A stretch of 64,000 bases of DNA from Streptomyces sp. NRRL B-1347 (lineage in GTDB: Bacteria > Actinomycetota > Actinomycetes > Streptomycetales > Streptomycetaceae). The translations under genes and the position numbers were made by a program. Each line of letters starts with the position of its first letter. The first letter of the stretch is position 1. The notes under the pieces are model-generated. The model saw only the letters and a list, made by a program, of their open reading frames with translations, did no database searches and was not told the origin of the DNA. Location of the stretch: positions 1 to 64,000 of the forward strand of contig NZ_JOJM01000016.1 in assembly GCF_000720325.1 (NCBI RefSeq). The letters run 5' to 3'. This document shows positions 1-8,515 of this stretch, one piece after another.

Positions 1-1
1 C

Positions 2-160
2 CAACTCCGCCTGCTCCAGACCGTCGTGGCCGTCGCAGCCGAGAAGAACTCCACCCTCGTGCTGCCCTTCCCCGTCGAGCTGCTCCGGTTCCTGGAGCGG
101 GCGGCCCAGCCGCAGGCCCCGGCACCGCGGAGTGAAGAAGGAGGGGCCGCGGGGTCTTGA
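2..160 (+). CDS. SPFH/Band 7 (slipin-type) protein, C-terminal end only
   Basis: This is the last 52 codons of a gene entering from the left edge, open from base 2 to the TGA at 158-160. The segment LRLLQTVVAVAAEKNSTLVL followed by PFPVELLRFLE matches the conserved end of actinobacterial SPFH/Band 7 (slipin, stomatin-like) membrane scaffold proteins. The last ~18 residues are a low-complexity tail rich in Ala, Pro and Gly. The N-terminal membrane segment and the SPFH domain itself lie outside the window, so the family call rests on this tail only. Confidence 0.7.
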   Translation, partial: QLRLLQTVVAVAAEKNSTLVLPFPVELLRFLERAAQPQAPAPRSEEGGAAGS

Positions 161-178
161 GGGGCCCGGCGTCCCATG

Positions 179-196
179 CTAGAAAGCGCTTGCTAG
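179..196. promoter_or_regulatory. Candidate LacI-family operator upstream of the lyase
   Basis: CTAGAAAGCGCTTGCTAG is an 18-bp inverted repeat with a single mismatched pair and the central AGCGCT that is usual in operators of LacI-type sugar regulators. It lies 47 bp before the lyase start codon. No LacI-type gene is visible nearby, so the regulator would be encoded elsewhere. The link is inferred. Confidence 0.45.
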
Positions 197-242
197 GCGA
201 CACCGCACCCGCCGCTCCCCCTTTCCCTCCCGGGAGTTCAGC

Positions 243-2666
243 ATGCCCTCATGGCCCCGCCGCGCCTTCCTCCTGACCACCGGCACCGCCCTCGTGCTCG
301 GCGCCCCCGGCGGCCCCGCCGCCCGGGCCGCGGCGCCGGATCCGTACGCCGGCCTGCGTGCCGCCTGGCGCGCCCTCGTCCTCGGCGAGGGGTTCAAGCC
401 GACCGAAGAGCCCTTCACGAGCCGGCTCGCCGGGCTCGGTGCCTCCGCGCGGCGGTGGCGTGCGGCGATGGCCCCGGCGAGCGGCTCCCTCTGGCCCGAC
501 CTGCCGTACGCCGACCCCGAACCGGACACCGACCAGGAGTCGTTCGCGTACTCGGCGAACGTCGTGGCCAGTTACACCCGGCTCGCCACCCTCGCGCAGG
601 CCGCCTGCCAGCCGGGCACCGGCCTGACCGGGGACGCCGGGCTGCGCGCCGACGTCCTCAAGGGGCTCGACCATCTGTACGCGCAGGTCTACAACGAGCG
701 CCAGGTGCGCTTCGGCAACTGGTGGAGCTGGCAGATCGGCGCCCCGCAGGCCCTGCTCGACAGCTGCGTGCTGCTGTACGACGCGCTGTCGGCGGAGCAG
801 GTGGCGCGGTTCTGCGCGGCCGTCGACCACTTCGTGCCCGACTCGGCGGTCGCGCGCTACACCGGCACCAGCACCGGCGCCAACCGCGTGGACCTGTGCC
901 GGGTGCTCGCGCTGCGCGGGATCGTGGGCGCGGCCCCGGCGAAGCTCGCCCTGGCCCGGGACGCCCTGTCGCCCGTCTTCCCGTACGTGACGAGCGGCGA
1001 CGGCCTGTACCACGACGGCTCGTTCATCCAGCACACCACCGTGCCCTACACCGGCTCCTACGGATCGGTGCTGCTCGGCGGGCTCGGCCTGCTGTTCGCC
1101 CTGCTCGCCGACTCGCCCTGGGCGGTCACCGACCCCGAGCGGCAGACCGTGTTCGACGCCGTCGAGCACGCGTGGGCGCCCTTCCTCCACAACGGCCTGG
1201 TGATGGACTGCGTCGCGGGCCGCGCGCTCAGCCGGGGCGTGGCCGCGTCCGACGCGCAGGGGGTCCAGGCCGACGACCATCTGCGCGGCCATCCGATCCT
1301 GGCGTCGGTGGTGCTGCTCGGCCAGGGCGCGTCCGCCGCCGAACGGGCGCGCTGGCGCGGCCTGGTGAAGGGCTGGATGCGCCGCGACCACTACAGCCCG
1401 CCGCTCGCCGACCCGCACCTCGGCATCGCCGCCCTGGCCCGCCTCAAGGGCGTCGAGGACGATGCCTCCGTGGCGCCGGTGCCCGAGCCGACCGGCCACC
1501 GGCTCTTCCCCGACATGGCGCGGGCCACGCACCGGCGCCCCGGCTGGGCCGCGTCGATCAGCATGGCCGACTCCCGCATCACGTACTACGAGACCGGCAA
1601 CGGCGAGAACCTGCGCGGCTGGCACACCGGCTCGGGGCTGCTCGCCTGGTGGGGCGACACCTATGCCAACGGCCAGTACAGCGATGCCTACTGGCCCACC
1701 GTCGACCCCTACCGGCTGCCCGGCACCACCGCGTCGCGCAAGGTCCTCGCGGACGGGGCGGGCGGGGACTGGGGCGCGGCGCGGCCCGCGGTGCGCTGGG
1801 TGGGCGGTGCCACGGACGGGCAGCGGGCGTGTGTCGGGCAGCATCTGAAGGGGCTGCAGAGCACCCTGTCGGCGCGCAAGTCGTGGTTCTGCCTGGACGA
1901 CACGATCGTGTGCCTGGGCGCGGGCATCGGCTGCGCGGACGGCACGGCGGTGGAATCGACGGTGGAGAACCGCAACCTGGGGGCGGCGGGCCGCGCCCCC
2001 TTCCAGGCCGACGGCGTCACCAAGCCCGTCGCCACGCCCTGGTCGCAGACGCTGACCGGCGCCCGGTGGGCGCACATCGGCGGGCACGGCGGCTACGTCT
2101 TCCCCGGCGGCGCCACCGTGAAGGCGCTGCGCGAACAGCGCACCGGCAAGTGGAGCGACATCAACCGGGGCGGCTCCACGACGCCCCTGACCCGCACCTA
2201 CCTCACCCTGTACGTCGACCACGGCACCGACCCCACGGCCGGGACGTACGCCTATCTGCTGCTGCCCGGCGCGAGCGCCGCCCGCACCGCCGAGCGGGCG
2301 GCGGCCGTCGACTGGCTGCGGATCCTCGCCAACTCGGAAGGCGCGCAGGGCATCGCCGTGCCCGCGCTCGGCTGCGCGGCCGTGAACTTCTGGGCGGGCG
2401 GCACGGCCGGGCCGCTCGGCGCGAGCGCCGCGTGCTCCGTCCTGGTCACCGAGCGGTCCGACGGTACGGCGACGGTGTGCGTCAGCGACCCGACCCGGGC
2501 CGCGGGCGGCGGCCTGACGGTGGTCTGGCGGCGGCCGGTCGCCGAGGTCACGGGCAGGCCCGCCACCGTGACCTCGGCCGCCACGGGCGACCGCCTGGAG
2601 CTCGTCTTCGGCGACCTCGCGGGTACCCGGGGCGGCACGCAGAAGGTCACGGTGCGGCTCGGCTGA
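243..2666 (+). CDS. Secreted polysaccharide lyase family 8 (hyaluronate/xanthan lyase type)
   Basis: An 807-residue exported enzyme expected to cleave an acidic polysaccharide (hyaluronan, chondroitin or xanthan type) by beta-elimination outside the cell. The N-terminus has twin arginines (RRAFLLTTG, residues 6-14) and an Ala-rich cleavage region near residue 30, which suggests Tat export. The alpha/alpha-toroid domain carries the PL8 catalytic set: Asn214 in TGANRVDL, His264 and Tyr273 in the segment HTTVPYTGSYG. The 50- and 9-residue spacings equal those of pneumococcal hyaluronate lyase (Asn349, His399, Tyr408). The segment NGENLRGWHTGSG near residue 455 is also typical, and a beta-sandwich follows. 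A GGGAG-like ribosome site precedes the ATG. The exact substrate cannot be told from sequence. Confidence 0.9.
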   Translation: MPSWPRRAFLLTTGTALVLGAPGGPAARAAAPDPYAGLRAAWRALVLGEGFKPTEEPFTSRLAGLGASARRWRAAMAPASGSLWPDLPYADPEPDTDQESFAYSANVVASYTRLATLAQAACQPGTGLTGDAGLRADVLKGLDHLYAQVYNERQVRFGNWWSWQIGAPQALLDSCVLLYDALSAEQVARFCAAVDHFVPDSAVARYTGTSTGANRVDLCRVLALRGIVGAAPAKLALARDALSPVFPYVTSGDGLYHDGSFIQHTTVPYTGSYGSVLLGGLGLLFALLADSPWAVTDPERQTVFDAVEHAWAPFLHNGLVMDCVAGRALSRGVAASDAQGVQADDHLRGHPILASVVLLGQGASAAERARWRGLVKGWMRRDHYSPPLADPHLGIAALARLKGVEDDASVAPVPEPTGHRLFPDMARATHRRPGWAASISMADSRITYYETGNGENLRGWHTGSGLLAWWGDTYANGQYSDAYWPTVDPYRLPGTTASRKVLADGAGGDWGAARPAVRWVGGATDGQRACVGQHLKGLQSTLSARKSWFCLDDTIVCLGAGIGCADGTAVESTVENRNLGAAGRAPFQADGVTKPVATPWSQTLTGARWAHIGGHGGYVFPGGATVKALREQRTGKWSDINRGGSTTPLTRTYLTLYVDHGTDPTAGTYAYLLLPGASAARTAERAAAVDWLRILANSEGAQGIAVPALGCAAVNFWAGGTAGPLGASAACSVLVTERSDGTATVCVSDPTRAAGGGLTVVWRRPVAEVTGRPATVTSAATGDRLELVFGDLAGTRGGTQKVTVRLG

Positions 2667-2680
2667 CCGCCCCCGCGCCG

Positions 2681-4609
2681 CTACGACGTGGCCGCCGCCG
2701 GGAGGTCCGACCGGCTCGGCGCGCGCCCGGGGGCCATGCGCAGGACCAGGACCATGGTGAGGCCGCCGCCCGGGGTGTCCTCGGCGGTGAGGGTGCCGCC
2801 GAGGGCCTCGGTGAAGCCGCGGGCGACGGCGAGGCCGAGGCCGACCCCGGCGCCGCGCGGGGCGTCGCCGTAGCGCTGGAACGGCTCGAAGATGCGCTCC
2901 TTGGCGTCGTCGGGGACGCCGGGGCCGCGGTCCACGACGCGCAGCTGCACCTGGTCGGCGGTGGTGCTGGCGGCGACGAGGACGCTCTCGCCCTCGGGGC
3001 TGTACTTCAGGGCGTTCTCGATGACGTTGGCGACGGCGCGCTCCAGGAGGCCCTTGTCGGCGGCGACCATCGGCAGGTCCTCGGGGATGTCGAGGACGAC
3101 GTTCTCGGCGGGCGCGGTCATGCTCTCCAGGGCGAGCGGGACGACCTCGTCGAGGTCGATCTCGCGAACCATGGGCTGGACGGTGTCGGTCTGGAGGCGG
3201 GACATGTCCAGGAGGTTGCCGACGAGGTGGTCGAGCCGGTCGGCGCCCGCCTCGATCGCCTCCAGGAGCTCGGCCCGGTCCTCCTCGGACCACTCGATGT
3301 CGTCGGAGCGCAGGCTGGACACCGACGCCTTGATGCCGGCGAGCGGGGTGCGCAGGTCGTGGCTGACGGCGGCGAGCAGCGCGGTGCGGATGCGGTTGCC
3401 CTCGGCGAGGGTGCGCGCCTGGTCGCCGCGTGCGGCCGGGTGCCGACGCTGCCCGCGCAGGTCCAGGGCGCCGTGTCGCTCGCGCGCTCCAGGAGGGCGA
3501 CGGCCTCCATGGCGAAGGTCTCCCGGACGGTCTCCAGGAGCGATTCCAGGCTGTTCTCGCCGCGCAGGACGCTGCCCGCGAGGTGGGAGAGGATCTCCGA
3601 CTCGGCGCGCAGCCGCGCGGCCTGGTGGGTGCGCCGGGCGGCCAGGTCGACCACGGACGCCACGGACACCGCGACCCCGATGAAGATCACCAGCGCGACG
3701 ATGTTCCTGGGGTTGGAGATCAGTACGTGGTGGACGGGTGGCGTGAAGTAGTAGTTGAGCAGCAGGGAGCCGAACGCCGCGGAGGCAAGGGCCGGGAGCA
3801 TGCCGCCGAGCAGGGCCGCCGCGACCGTCAGGGTCAGGAACAGCAGCATGTCGTTGGCGAGGCCGAGGCCCGGCGCGACCCCGCGCAGCAGCACGGCGAG
3901 CAGCACGGGGCCGACCATGCCGATGAGCCAGCCCCAGATGAGGCGGTTGCCGCTGAGCCGGGCGGTGCGCGGGGTGCGGGACAGGCCCGTACCGGTGCCG
4001 ACCTCGTCGTGGGTGACGAGGTGGACGTCCAGGTCGGGCCCGGACTCGCGGGCCACCATGGCGCTGACGCCTGGCCCGAAGGCGTACTGCCAGGCCTTGC
4101 GGCGCGAGACGCCGAGGACGATCTGGGTGGCGTTGACGCCGCGGGCGAACTCCAGGATGCCCGCGGGGATGTCCTCGCCTATCACCTGGTGGAAGGAGCC
4201 GCCGAGGTCCTCGACCAGGGTGCGCTGGATCGCGAGTTCCTTGGGCGACGCGGCGGTCAGGCCGTCGCTGCGGGCGATGTAGACGGCGAGGACCTCGCCG
4301 CCCGCGCCCTTCTCGGCGAGGCGGGCGGCGCGGCGCAGCAGGGTGCGGCCCTCGGGGCCGCCGGTGAGGCCGACGACGATGCGCTCGCGGGCCTGCCAGG
4401 TCGAGCGGATGTTGTGCTCGCCCCGGTACTGCTGCAAGTACCTGCCAGCGCTTGGCGTTGCGCGAACCGGGCACGTTCGTGTGGGCCAGCTCGTCCACGA
4501 GGGCCACGGCGGGGGCCCGGCGCAGGACCGTGTCCACGTCCATCTCGGTGAACGTCGCGCCCCGGTACTCCAGCTCCCTGCGCTCGACCTGCTCCAGGCC
4601 GCCCAACAC
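2681..4609 (-). pseudogene. kdpD: Degraded second kdpD (sensor kinase paralogue with three deletions)
   Basis: This stretch is clearly a KdpD paralogue but cannot make a normal protein. (1) The first ~70 residues, including the Walker A motif, are gone: kdpD homology (LEYRGATFTEMDVD) starts directly after the stop codon of the intact kdpD. (2) After NAKRWQ near 4440 about 108 residues are missing and the frame changes before QQYRGEHNIRSTWQ. (3) Near 3430 about 60 residues of the GAF region are missing and the frame changes back. Between the breaks the USP domain, four membrane helices, H-box SHDLRTPL and HATPase motifs (ENALKYSPEG, GVGLGLAVARG) remain well preserved, so decay looks recent. 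An assembly collapse between the two paralogues is the alternative explanation. Confidence 0.85.
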
Positions 4610-7153
4610 TCAAAGGCGCTCAGAATGCCAGACGCCGACGCTACGCGCACCGTTGACCTCGGCGAAGTGTGCGGCGAAGGGCAGCGAGAGGACCATGGTG
4701 AGGCCGCCGCCGGGGGTGTCCTCCGGCGTGAGGGTGCCGTCCATCGCCTCGGCGAGGCCCCGGGACAGGGCGAGGCCGAGGCCGAGCCCCGTGGTGTTGT
4801 CGGTGTCGCCGAGCCGCTGGAACGGCTCGAAGACGCGGTCGCGGTCGGCGGCCGGGAGGCCGGGGCCCCGGTCCACGACGCGCACCTCGACGCGGCCCGC
4901 CAGGGCGCTCGCGGTGACCAGGACCCGGCCGCCGGGCGGGGTGTGCCGGGCGGCGTTGTTGACGAGGTTGGCGAGCACGCGTTCCAGGAGCGGCGGGTCG
5001 GCGAGGACCGCGGGGATCTCCTCCAGGCCGCCGGTGTCCACGGGGCAGGCCACCGGCAGCGAGTCGAGGGCGGGCCCGAGGACCTCTTCGAGGGCGGTGG
5101 CGCGCAGCTCCAGCTTGAGGGCGCCCGCCTGGAGGCGGCTCATGTCGAGCAGGTTGTCGACGAGCCGGTTGAGCCGGGTCATGGACTCCTCCGCGGTGGC
5201 GAGCAGCTCCTGCCGGTCCTGCTCGCAGAAGTCCAGGTCGGGGCTGCGCAGCGAGCCGATCGCGGCGAGGGCTGCGGCCAGCGGCGTGCGCAGGTCGTGG
5301 CCGACGGCCCGCAGCAGGGCCGTGCGCATCCGGTCGGCGGCCTTGACCGGCTCCACCTCGGCGGCGGCCTCGGCGAGCCGGGCCCGCTCCACGGCGGCGC
5401 CGACGTGCGCGGCGAACGCGGTGAGCACGCGCCGGTCGGCGGACGGCAGGGTGCGCCCGCGCAGCACCAGGTAGGTGTCATTGCCCGCGGGCACGGCGGT
5501 GACCAAGGCGTCGGTGGTGTCGGGCGGCCGCTCGACCAGTTCGGCGGCGGTCACGCCGAAGGCCTCGCGGGCCCGTTCGAGGAGCGCGGGCACGGGCCGG
5601 CCGCCGCGCACGATGGTGCCCGCGAGCGCCGACATCGTCTCGGCCTCCGCGGTGGCGCGCGCGGAGCGCCGGGACAGGCGCAGCGAGCGGTCGACGACGG
5701 CGGCGACGGTGGCCGCGACGATGGCGAACACCGCGAGCGCCAGCACGCTGTTGGGATCGCCGAGCGTGAAGTGCCCGACGGGCGGCATGAACCAGTAGTT
5801 GAGCAGCAGCGAGGCGGTCACGGACGCGACCACCGCGGAGGCCACGCCGCCGATGCAGGCCACGCCCACCACGGCGAGCAGGAAGAGCAGCGCCTCACTG
5901 GTGAGGTTCAGGTGCCCGCGGGCGACGTCCAGGTCGAGCAGGAAGGTCAGGGCGAGGGGAAGGAGCAGCCCCGCCACCGGTCCCGCGACGCGGCGGGGGC
6001 CGGAGAGGGTGCGTCTGCGGGAGGGCAGGAGCGTGCCGTGCCCGGCGCGTTCGTGCGTCACGGTGTGGACGTCGATGGCCCCGGAGAGCGCCACGACGGT
6101 CTCGCCGGTGCCGCGCCCGGTGAGGAACCGCTCGAAGCGGCCGCGGCGGCTGGAGCCGAGGACGAGCTGGGTGGCGTTCTCGGCGCGCGCGAACTCCACG
6201 AGGGCGCTCGCCGCGTCGTCGCCGACCACCGAGTGGTAGCTGCCGCCGAGGTCCTCCACCAGGCGCCGCTGCCGGGTCAGGGCCGCGTGCGAGGTCCCGG
6301 CGGCAAGCCCGTCGCTGCGCGTGATGTGCACGGCGAGCAGTTCGCCGCCCACCGAGCGGTCGGCGATGCGGGCGGCCCGGCGGACCAGGGTGTCGCCCTC
6401 GGGCCCGCCGGTGAGGCCGACGACGACGCGCTCGCGGGTCTCCCACACGCCGCCGATGCCGTGCTCGGAGCGGTAGGCCTGGAGGGCCTCGTCGACGCGG
6501 TCGGCCAGCCACAGCAGGGCGAGCTGGCGCAGGGCCGTGAGGTTGCCGGTGCGGAAGTAGTTGGCGAGGGCCGCGTCGACCTTCTCGGGGGCGTGGATGT
6601 TGCCGTGCGCCATGCGGCGGCGCAGCGACTCGGGGGCGATGTCGACGAGTTCGATCTGGTGGGCGCGGCGCACCACCTCGTCGGGGACGGTCTCGGCCTG
6701 CGGCACCTTGGTGATCTTCTCGACGACGTCGTTGAGGGACTCCAGGTGCTGGATGTTGACCGTGGTCACGACGTCGATCCCGGCGGTGAGCAGCCGGTCG
6801 ACGTCCTGCCAGCGCTTGGGGTTGCGGCCCTCGCCCGGCACGTTGGTGTGGGCGAGGTCGTCGATGAGCACGACCTGGGGGCGGCGGGCGAGCAGCGCGT
6901 CCAGGTCCAGCTCGGTGAACTGCTCGCCCCGGTAGGAGCAGCGGGCCCGGTCGACGGCCGTCACGCCGCGGGACCGCGCCTGTGCCAGGGCGTCCTCGGT
7001 GTGCGGCCGCCCGTGGCTCTCCACGTAGCCGACGACGACGTCCGCGCCGCGGGCGGCCCTGCGGCGGCCCTCGTCGAGCATGCGGCAGGTCTTGCCGACC
7101 CCCGGTGCCGCGCCGAGGTAGATCTTCAGCTGTCCGGGTCGTACGTCCGTCAT
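4610..7153 (-). CDS. kdpD: KdpD sensor histidine kinase (potassium/turgor sensor)
   Basis: This is a full-length (847 aa) KdpD, the membrane sensor kinase that normally phosphorylates KdpE to switch on the KdpFABC potassium pump. It has the cytoplasmic N-terminal domain with Walker A motif GAAPGVGKT (14-22) and DDLAHTNVPGEGR, a universal-stress-like domain (GLTGGPEGDTLVRRAARIA), four closely spaced membrane helices near residues 395-500, a GAF-like region, the H-box with phospho-acceptor His619 (GHDLRTPLA) and the N/G boxes of the ATPase domain. It follows kdpF by 10 bp. The usual neighbours kdpA, kdpB, kdpC and kdpE are all absent, so its partner must be elsewhere or it is an orphan. Confidence 0.95.
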   Translation of the reverse strand: MTDVRPGQLKIYLGAAPGVGKTCRMLDEGRRRAARGADVVVGYVESHGRPHTEDALAQARSRGVTAVDRARCSYRGEQFTELDLDALLARRPQVVLIDDLAHTNVPGEGRNPKRWQDVDRLLTAGIDVVTTVNIQHLESLNDVVEKITKVPQAETVPDEVVRRAHQIELVDIAPESLRRRMAHGNIHAPEKVDAALANYFRTGNLTALRQLALLWLADRVDEALQAYRSEHGIGGVWETRERVVVGLTGGPEGDTLVRRAARIADRSVGGELLAVHITRSDGLAAGTSHAALTRQRRLVEDLGGSYHSVVGDDAASALVEFARAENATQLVLGSSRRGRFERFLTGRGTGETVVALSGAIDVHTVTHERAGHGTLLPSRRRTLSGPRRVAGPVAGLLLPLALTFLLDLDVARGHLNLTSEALLFLLAVVGVACIGGVASAVVASVTASLLLNYWFMPPVGHFTLGDPNSVLALAVFAIVAATVAAVVDRSLRLSRRSARATAEAETMSALAGTIVRGGRPVPALLERAREAFGVTAAELVERPPDTTDALVTAVPAGNDTYLVLRGRTLPSADRRVLTAFAAHVGAAVERARLAEAAAEVEPVKAADRMRTALLRAVGHDLRTPLAAALAAIGSLRSPDLDFCEQDRQELLATAEESMTRLNRLVDNLLDMSRLQAGALKLELRATALEEVLGPALDSLPVACPVDTGGLEEIPAVLADPPLLERVLANLVNNAARHTPPGGRVLVTASALAGRVEVRVVDRGPGLPAADRDRVFEPFQRLGDTDNTTGLGLGLALSRGLAEAMDGTLTPEDTPGGGLTMVLSLPFAAHFAEVNGARSVGVWHSERL

Positions 7154-7163
7154 CGCGCCGGTG

Positions 7164-7253
7164 TCAGAACCTCTCGGGGTAGAGCCGCGCGAGGACGAGG
7201 TACCCGACGAGGGCGGCGGCGATCAGAAGTCCCACCACGTTCTCGGCGCTCAT
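7164..7253 (-). CDS. kdpF: KdpF, small subunit of the Kdp potassium pump
   Basis: This 29-residue open frame encodes a single hydrophobic helix (NVVGLLIAAALVGYLVLARL) and ends in YPERF, the standard actinobacterial KdpF form. KdpF stabilises the KdpABC P-type ATPase in the membrane. A GGGAGTTGAGGA ribosome site lies just before the ATG. In intact operons kdpF is followed by kdpA; here kdpD follows after 10 bp, so the pump genes have apparently been lost between them. Confidence 0.85.
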   Translation of the reverse strand: MSAENVVGLLIAAALVGYLVLARLYPERF

Positions 7254-7315
7254 GTTCCTCAACTCCCTGGCGTCCTGGGTGACTTCCCCCACCGAAGCGG
7301 GTGCGGGGGACTTGG

Positions 7316-7374
7316 GACACGGCCATTGACGCATCCTTGTCAGCCGTCACCGGGACGTTGACACGGCCTTGACG
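7316..7374. promoter_or_regulatory. Direct repeat pair upstream of kdpF
   Basis: GACACGGCCATTGACG (7316-7331) and GACACGGCCTTGACG (7360-7374) are near-identical direct repeats 44 bp apart, about four helical turns, starting 63 bp before the kdpF start. This arrangement suits a response-regulator site such as KdpE. The assignment is inferred from position only. Confidence 0.35.
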
Positions 7375-7450
7375 TGCGGCCCCGCGGCTGCGGTGCCGCA
7401 CGCCCGGCGCGCCGGCCCACCGTCCGCCGCGCCGGCCCACCGGACAGGCC

Positions 7451-8338
7451 CTAGCGCAGGGACTCGATGGCGCGGGCCATGCTCTCGCTGCCGTGGCCCT
7501 CGGCCAGCTGCCGCTGGAAGAGCTCGTGCAGCGGCTGGAGCAGATCCACGCCGACGCCCTGGGCCCTGGTCGCGGTGAGGATGTTGGCGAGCCCGACGGC
7601 GTTGATGTCGATGTTCGACGTCTCCGTGCGGTAGTCGCGCGCGTCGATCTCGGCGGCGAAGGCGGGCAGCGCGCCGAGCGCCTCCTTCAGCCAGCGGACG
7701 AGGAGTTCGGTGACCTGCGCCGCCTCGATCCCGGCCGAGCGGCCGACCGCGACGGTCTGGAAGAAGCCGGCGAACATCCCGTACATGCCGCTGAGCAGGG
7801 CCACGTCGTGCACCGGCGCGAGCCCGGCGTCGGCGCCGACGAACACCGGCGAGCCGAGCGGCTCCAGGAGCGGCCGGTGCGCGGCGAAGGCCTCGGCGTC
7901 GCCGCTGTACAGGACGAAGGCCTCCGGGGTTCCGATGGTCTGCGGGATCGCGTACACCGCGCCGTCGACGTAGGCCGCGCCCTGCTCGGTGACCCAGATG
8001 CCGAGCTCGCGGGCGGGGTCGGGGGTGCCCGACGTCAGGTTGACGACGACGCGGCCCGCCAGGGCGCCGCCGACCGGCGTGAGCAGGGCACGGACCGTCG
8101 TGTAGTCCAGGACGCAGACGACGACCAGCTCACTGGCCTCGACGGCGGCGGTCGGCGTGGGCGCGAGGGTGGCGCCGAGGGCGACGAGTTCGTCCGCCTT
8201 GCCCTGCGAGCGGTTCCAGACGGTGACCTTGTGGCCCTGGTCGACGAAGGAGCGGGCGAGGGCCTGGCCGAGGTTGCCGAGGCCGATGACGGTGACCGTG
8301 GCGGGCGTCGGGGCGGCGGCGGGAGTGGTGGTGTTCAT
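7451..8338 (-). CDS. NADPH-dependent imine reductase / beta-hydroxyacid dehydrogenase family enzyme
   Basis: A 295-residue cytoplasmic oxidoreductase. The N-terminal Rossmann fold has GLGNLG (19-24) and WNRS (41-44); the Asn-Arg-Ser after the second strand favours NADPH. The C-terminal all-helical half (HDVALLSGMYGMFAGFFQT and RDYRTETSNID) resembles imine reductases and 6-phosphogluconate-dehydrogenase-like enzymes. The substrate cannot be deduced. It is transcribed away from the SARP-type regulator starting at 8516, with a tandem-repeat operator candidate in the shared 177-bp gap, so control by that regulator is likely. A plain NAD-binding dehydrogenase is the cautious alternative. Confidence 0.75.
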   Translation of the reverse strand: MNTTTPAAAPTPATVTVIGLGNLGQALARSFVDQGHKVTVWNRSQGKADELVALGATLAPTPTAAVEASELVVVCVLDYTTVRALLTPVGGALAGRVVVNLTSGTPDPARELGIWVTEQGAAYVDGAVYAIPQTIGTPEAFVLYSGDAEAFAAHRPLLEPLGSPVFVGADAGLAPVHDVALLSGMYGMFAGFFQTVAVGRSAGIEAAQVTELLVRWLKEALGALPAFAAEIDARDYRTETSNIDINAVGLANILTATRAQGVGVDLLQPLHELFQRQLAEGHGSESMARAIESLR

Positions 8339-8414
8339 GAGGGTCGCTCCGTGGTGAGGGGCCGGGCTCTGGTGCGCCGCGGCCTGTGGTCATCACCCTG
8401 CGGGCGGGCGCTTT

Positions 8415-8469
8415 CGGTCGGCTGTCGGTCCGCTGTCGGTCCGCTACCGGTGCGCTGCCGTCGCGCTGC
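8415..8469. repeat. Five tandem 11-bp repeats, probable SARP operator
   Basis: Five contiguous 11-mers of the form CGGTCCGCTGT (8415, 8426, 8437, 8448, 8459) occupy the gap between the divergent reductase and BTAD regulator. SARP proteins bind direct heptamers repeated every 11 bp just upstream of a -10 box. A TATCGT -10 candidate lies at 8503-8508 and the regulator ATG follows 7 nt later, so the repeats would cover or abut its -35 region. Confidence 0.6.
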
Positions 8470-8515
8470 CCCTGAGGTGATCGCGCCGTTCACCTGGCGG
8501 GATATCGTCGTCGGC

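Noticed and set aside
249..3293. 1014-residue open frame on the minus strand opposite the lyase
   Set aside because: It is a GC-rich shadow frame: Arg/Gly/Pro-rich, without any family motif, and lies antisense to a lyase whose catalytic residues are intact.
251..3751. 1166-residue plus-strand frame overlapping the lyase
   Set aside because: It reads through the lyase in another frame and then antisense through kdpD; composition is Arg-rich with no domain.
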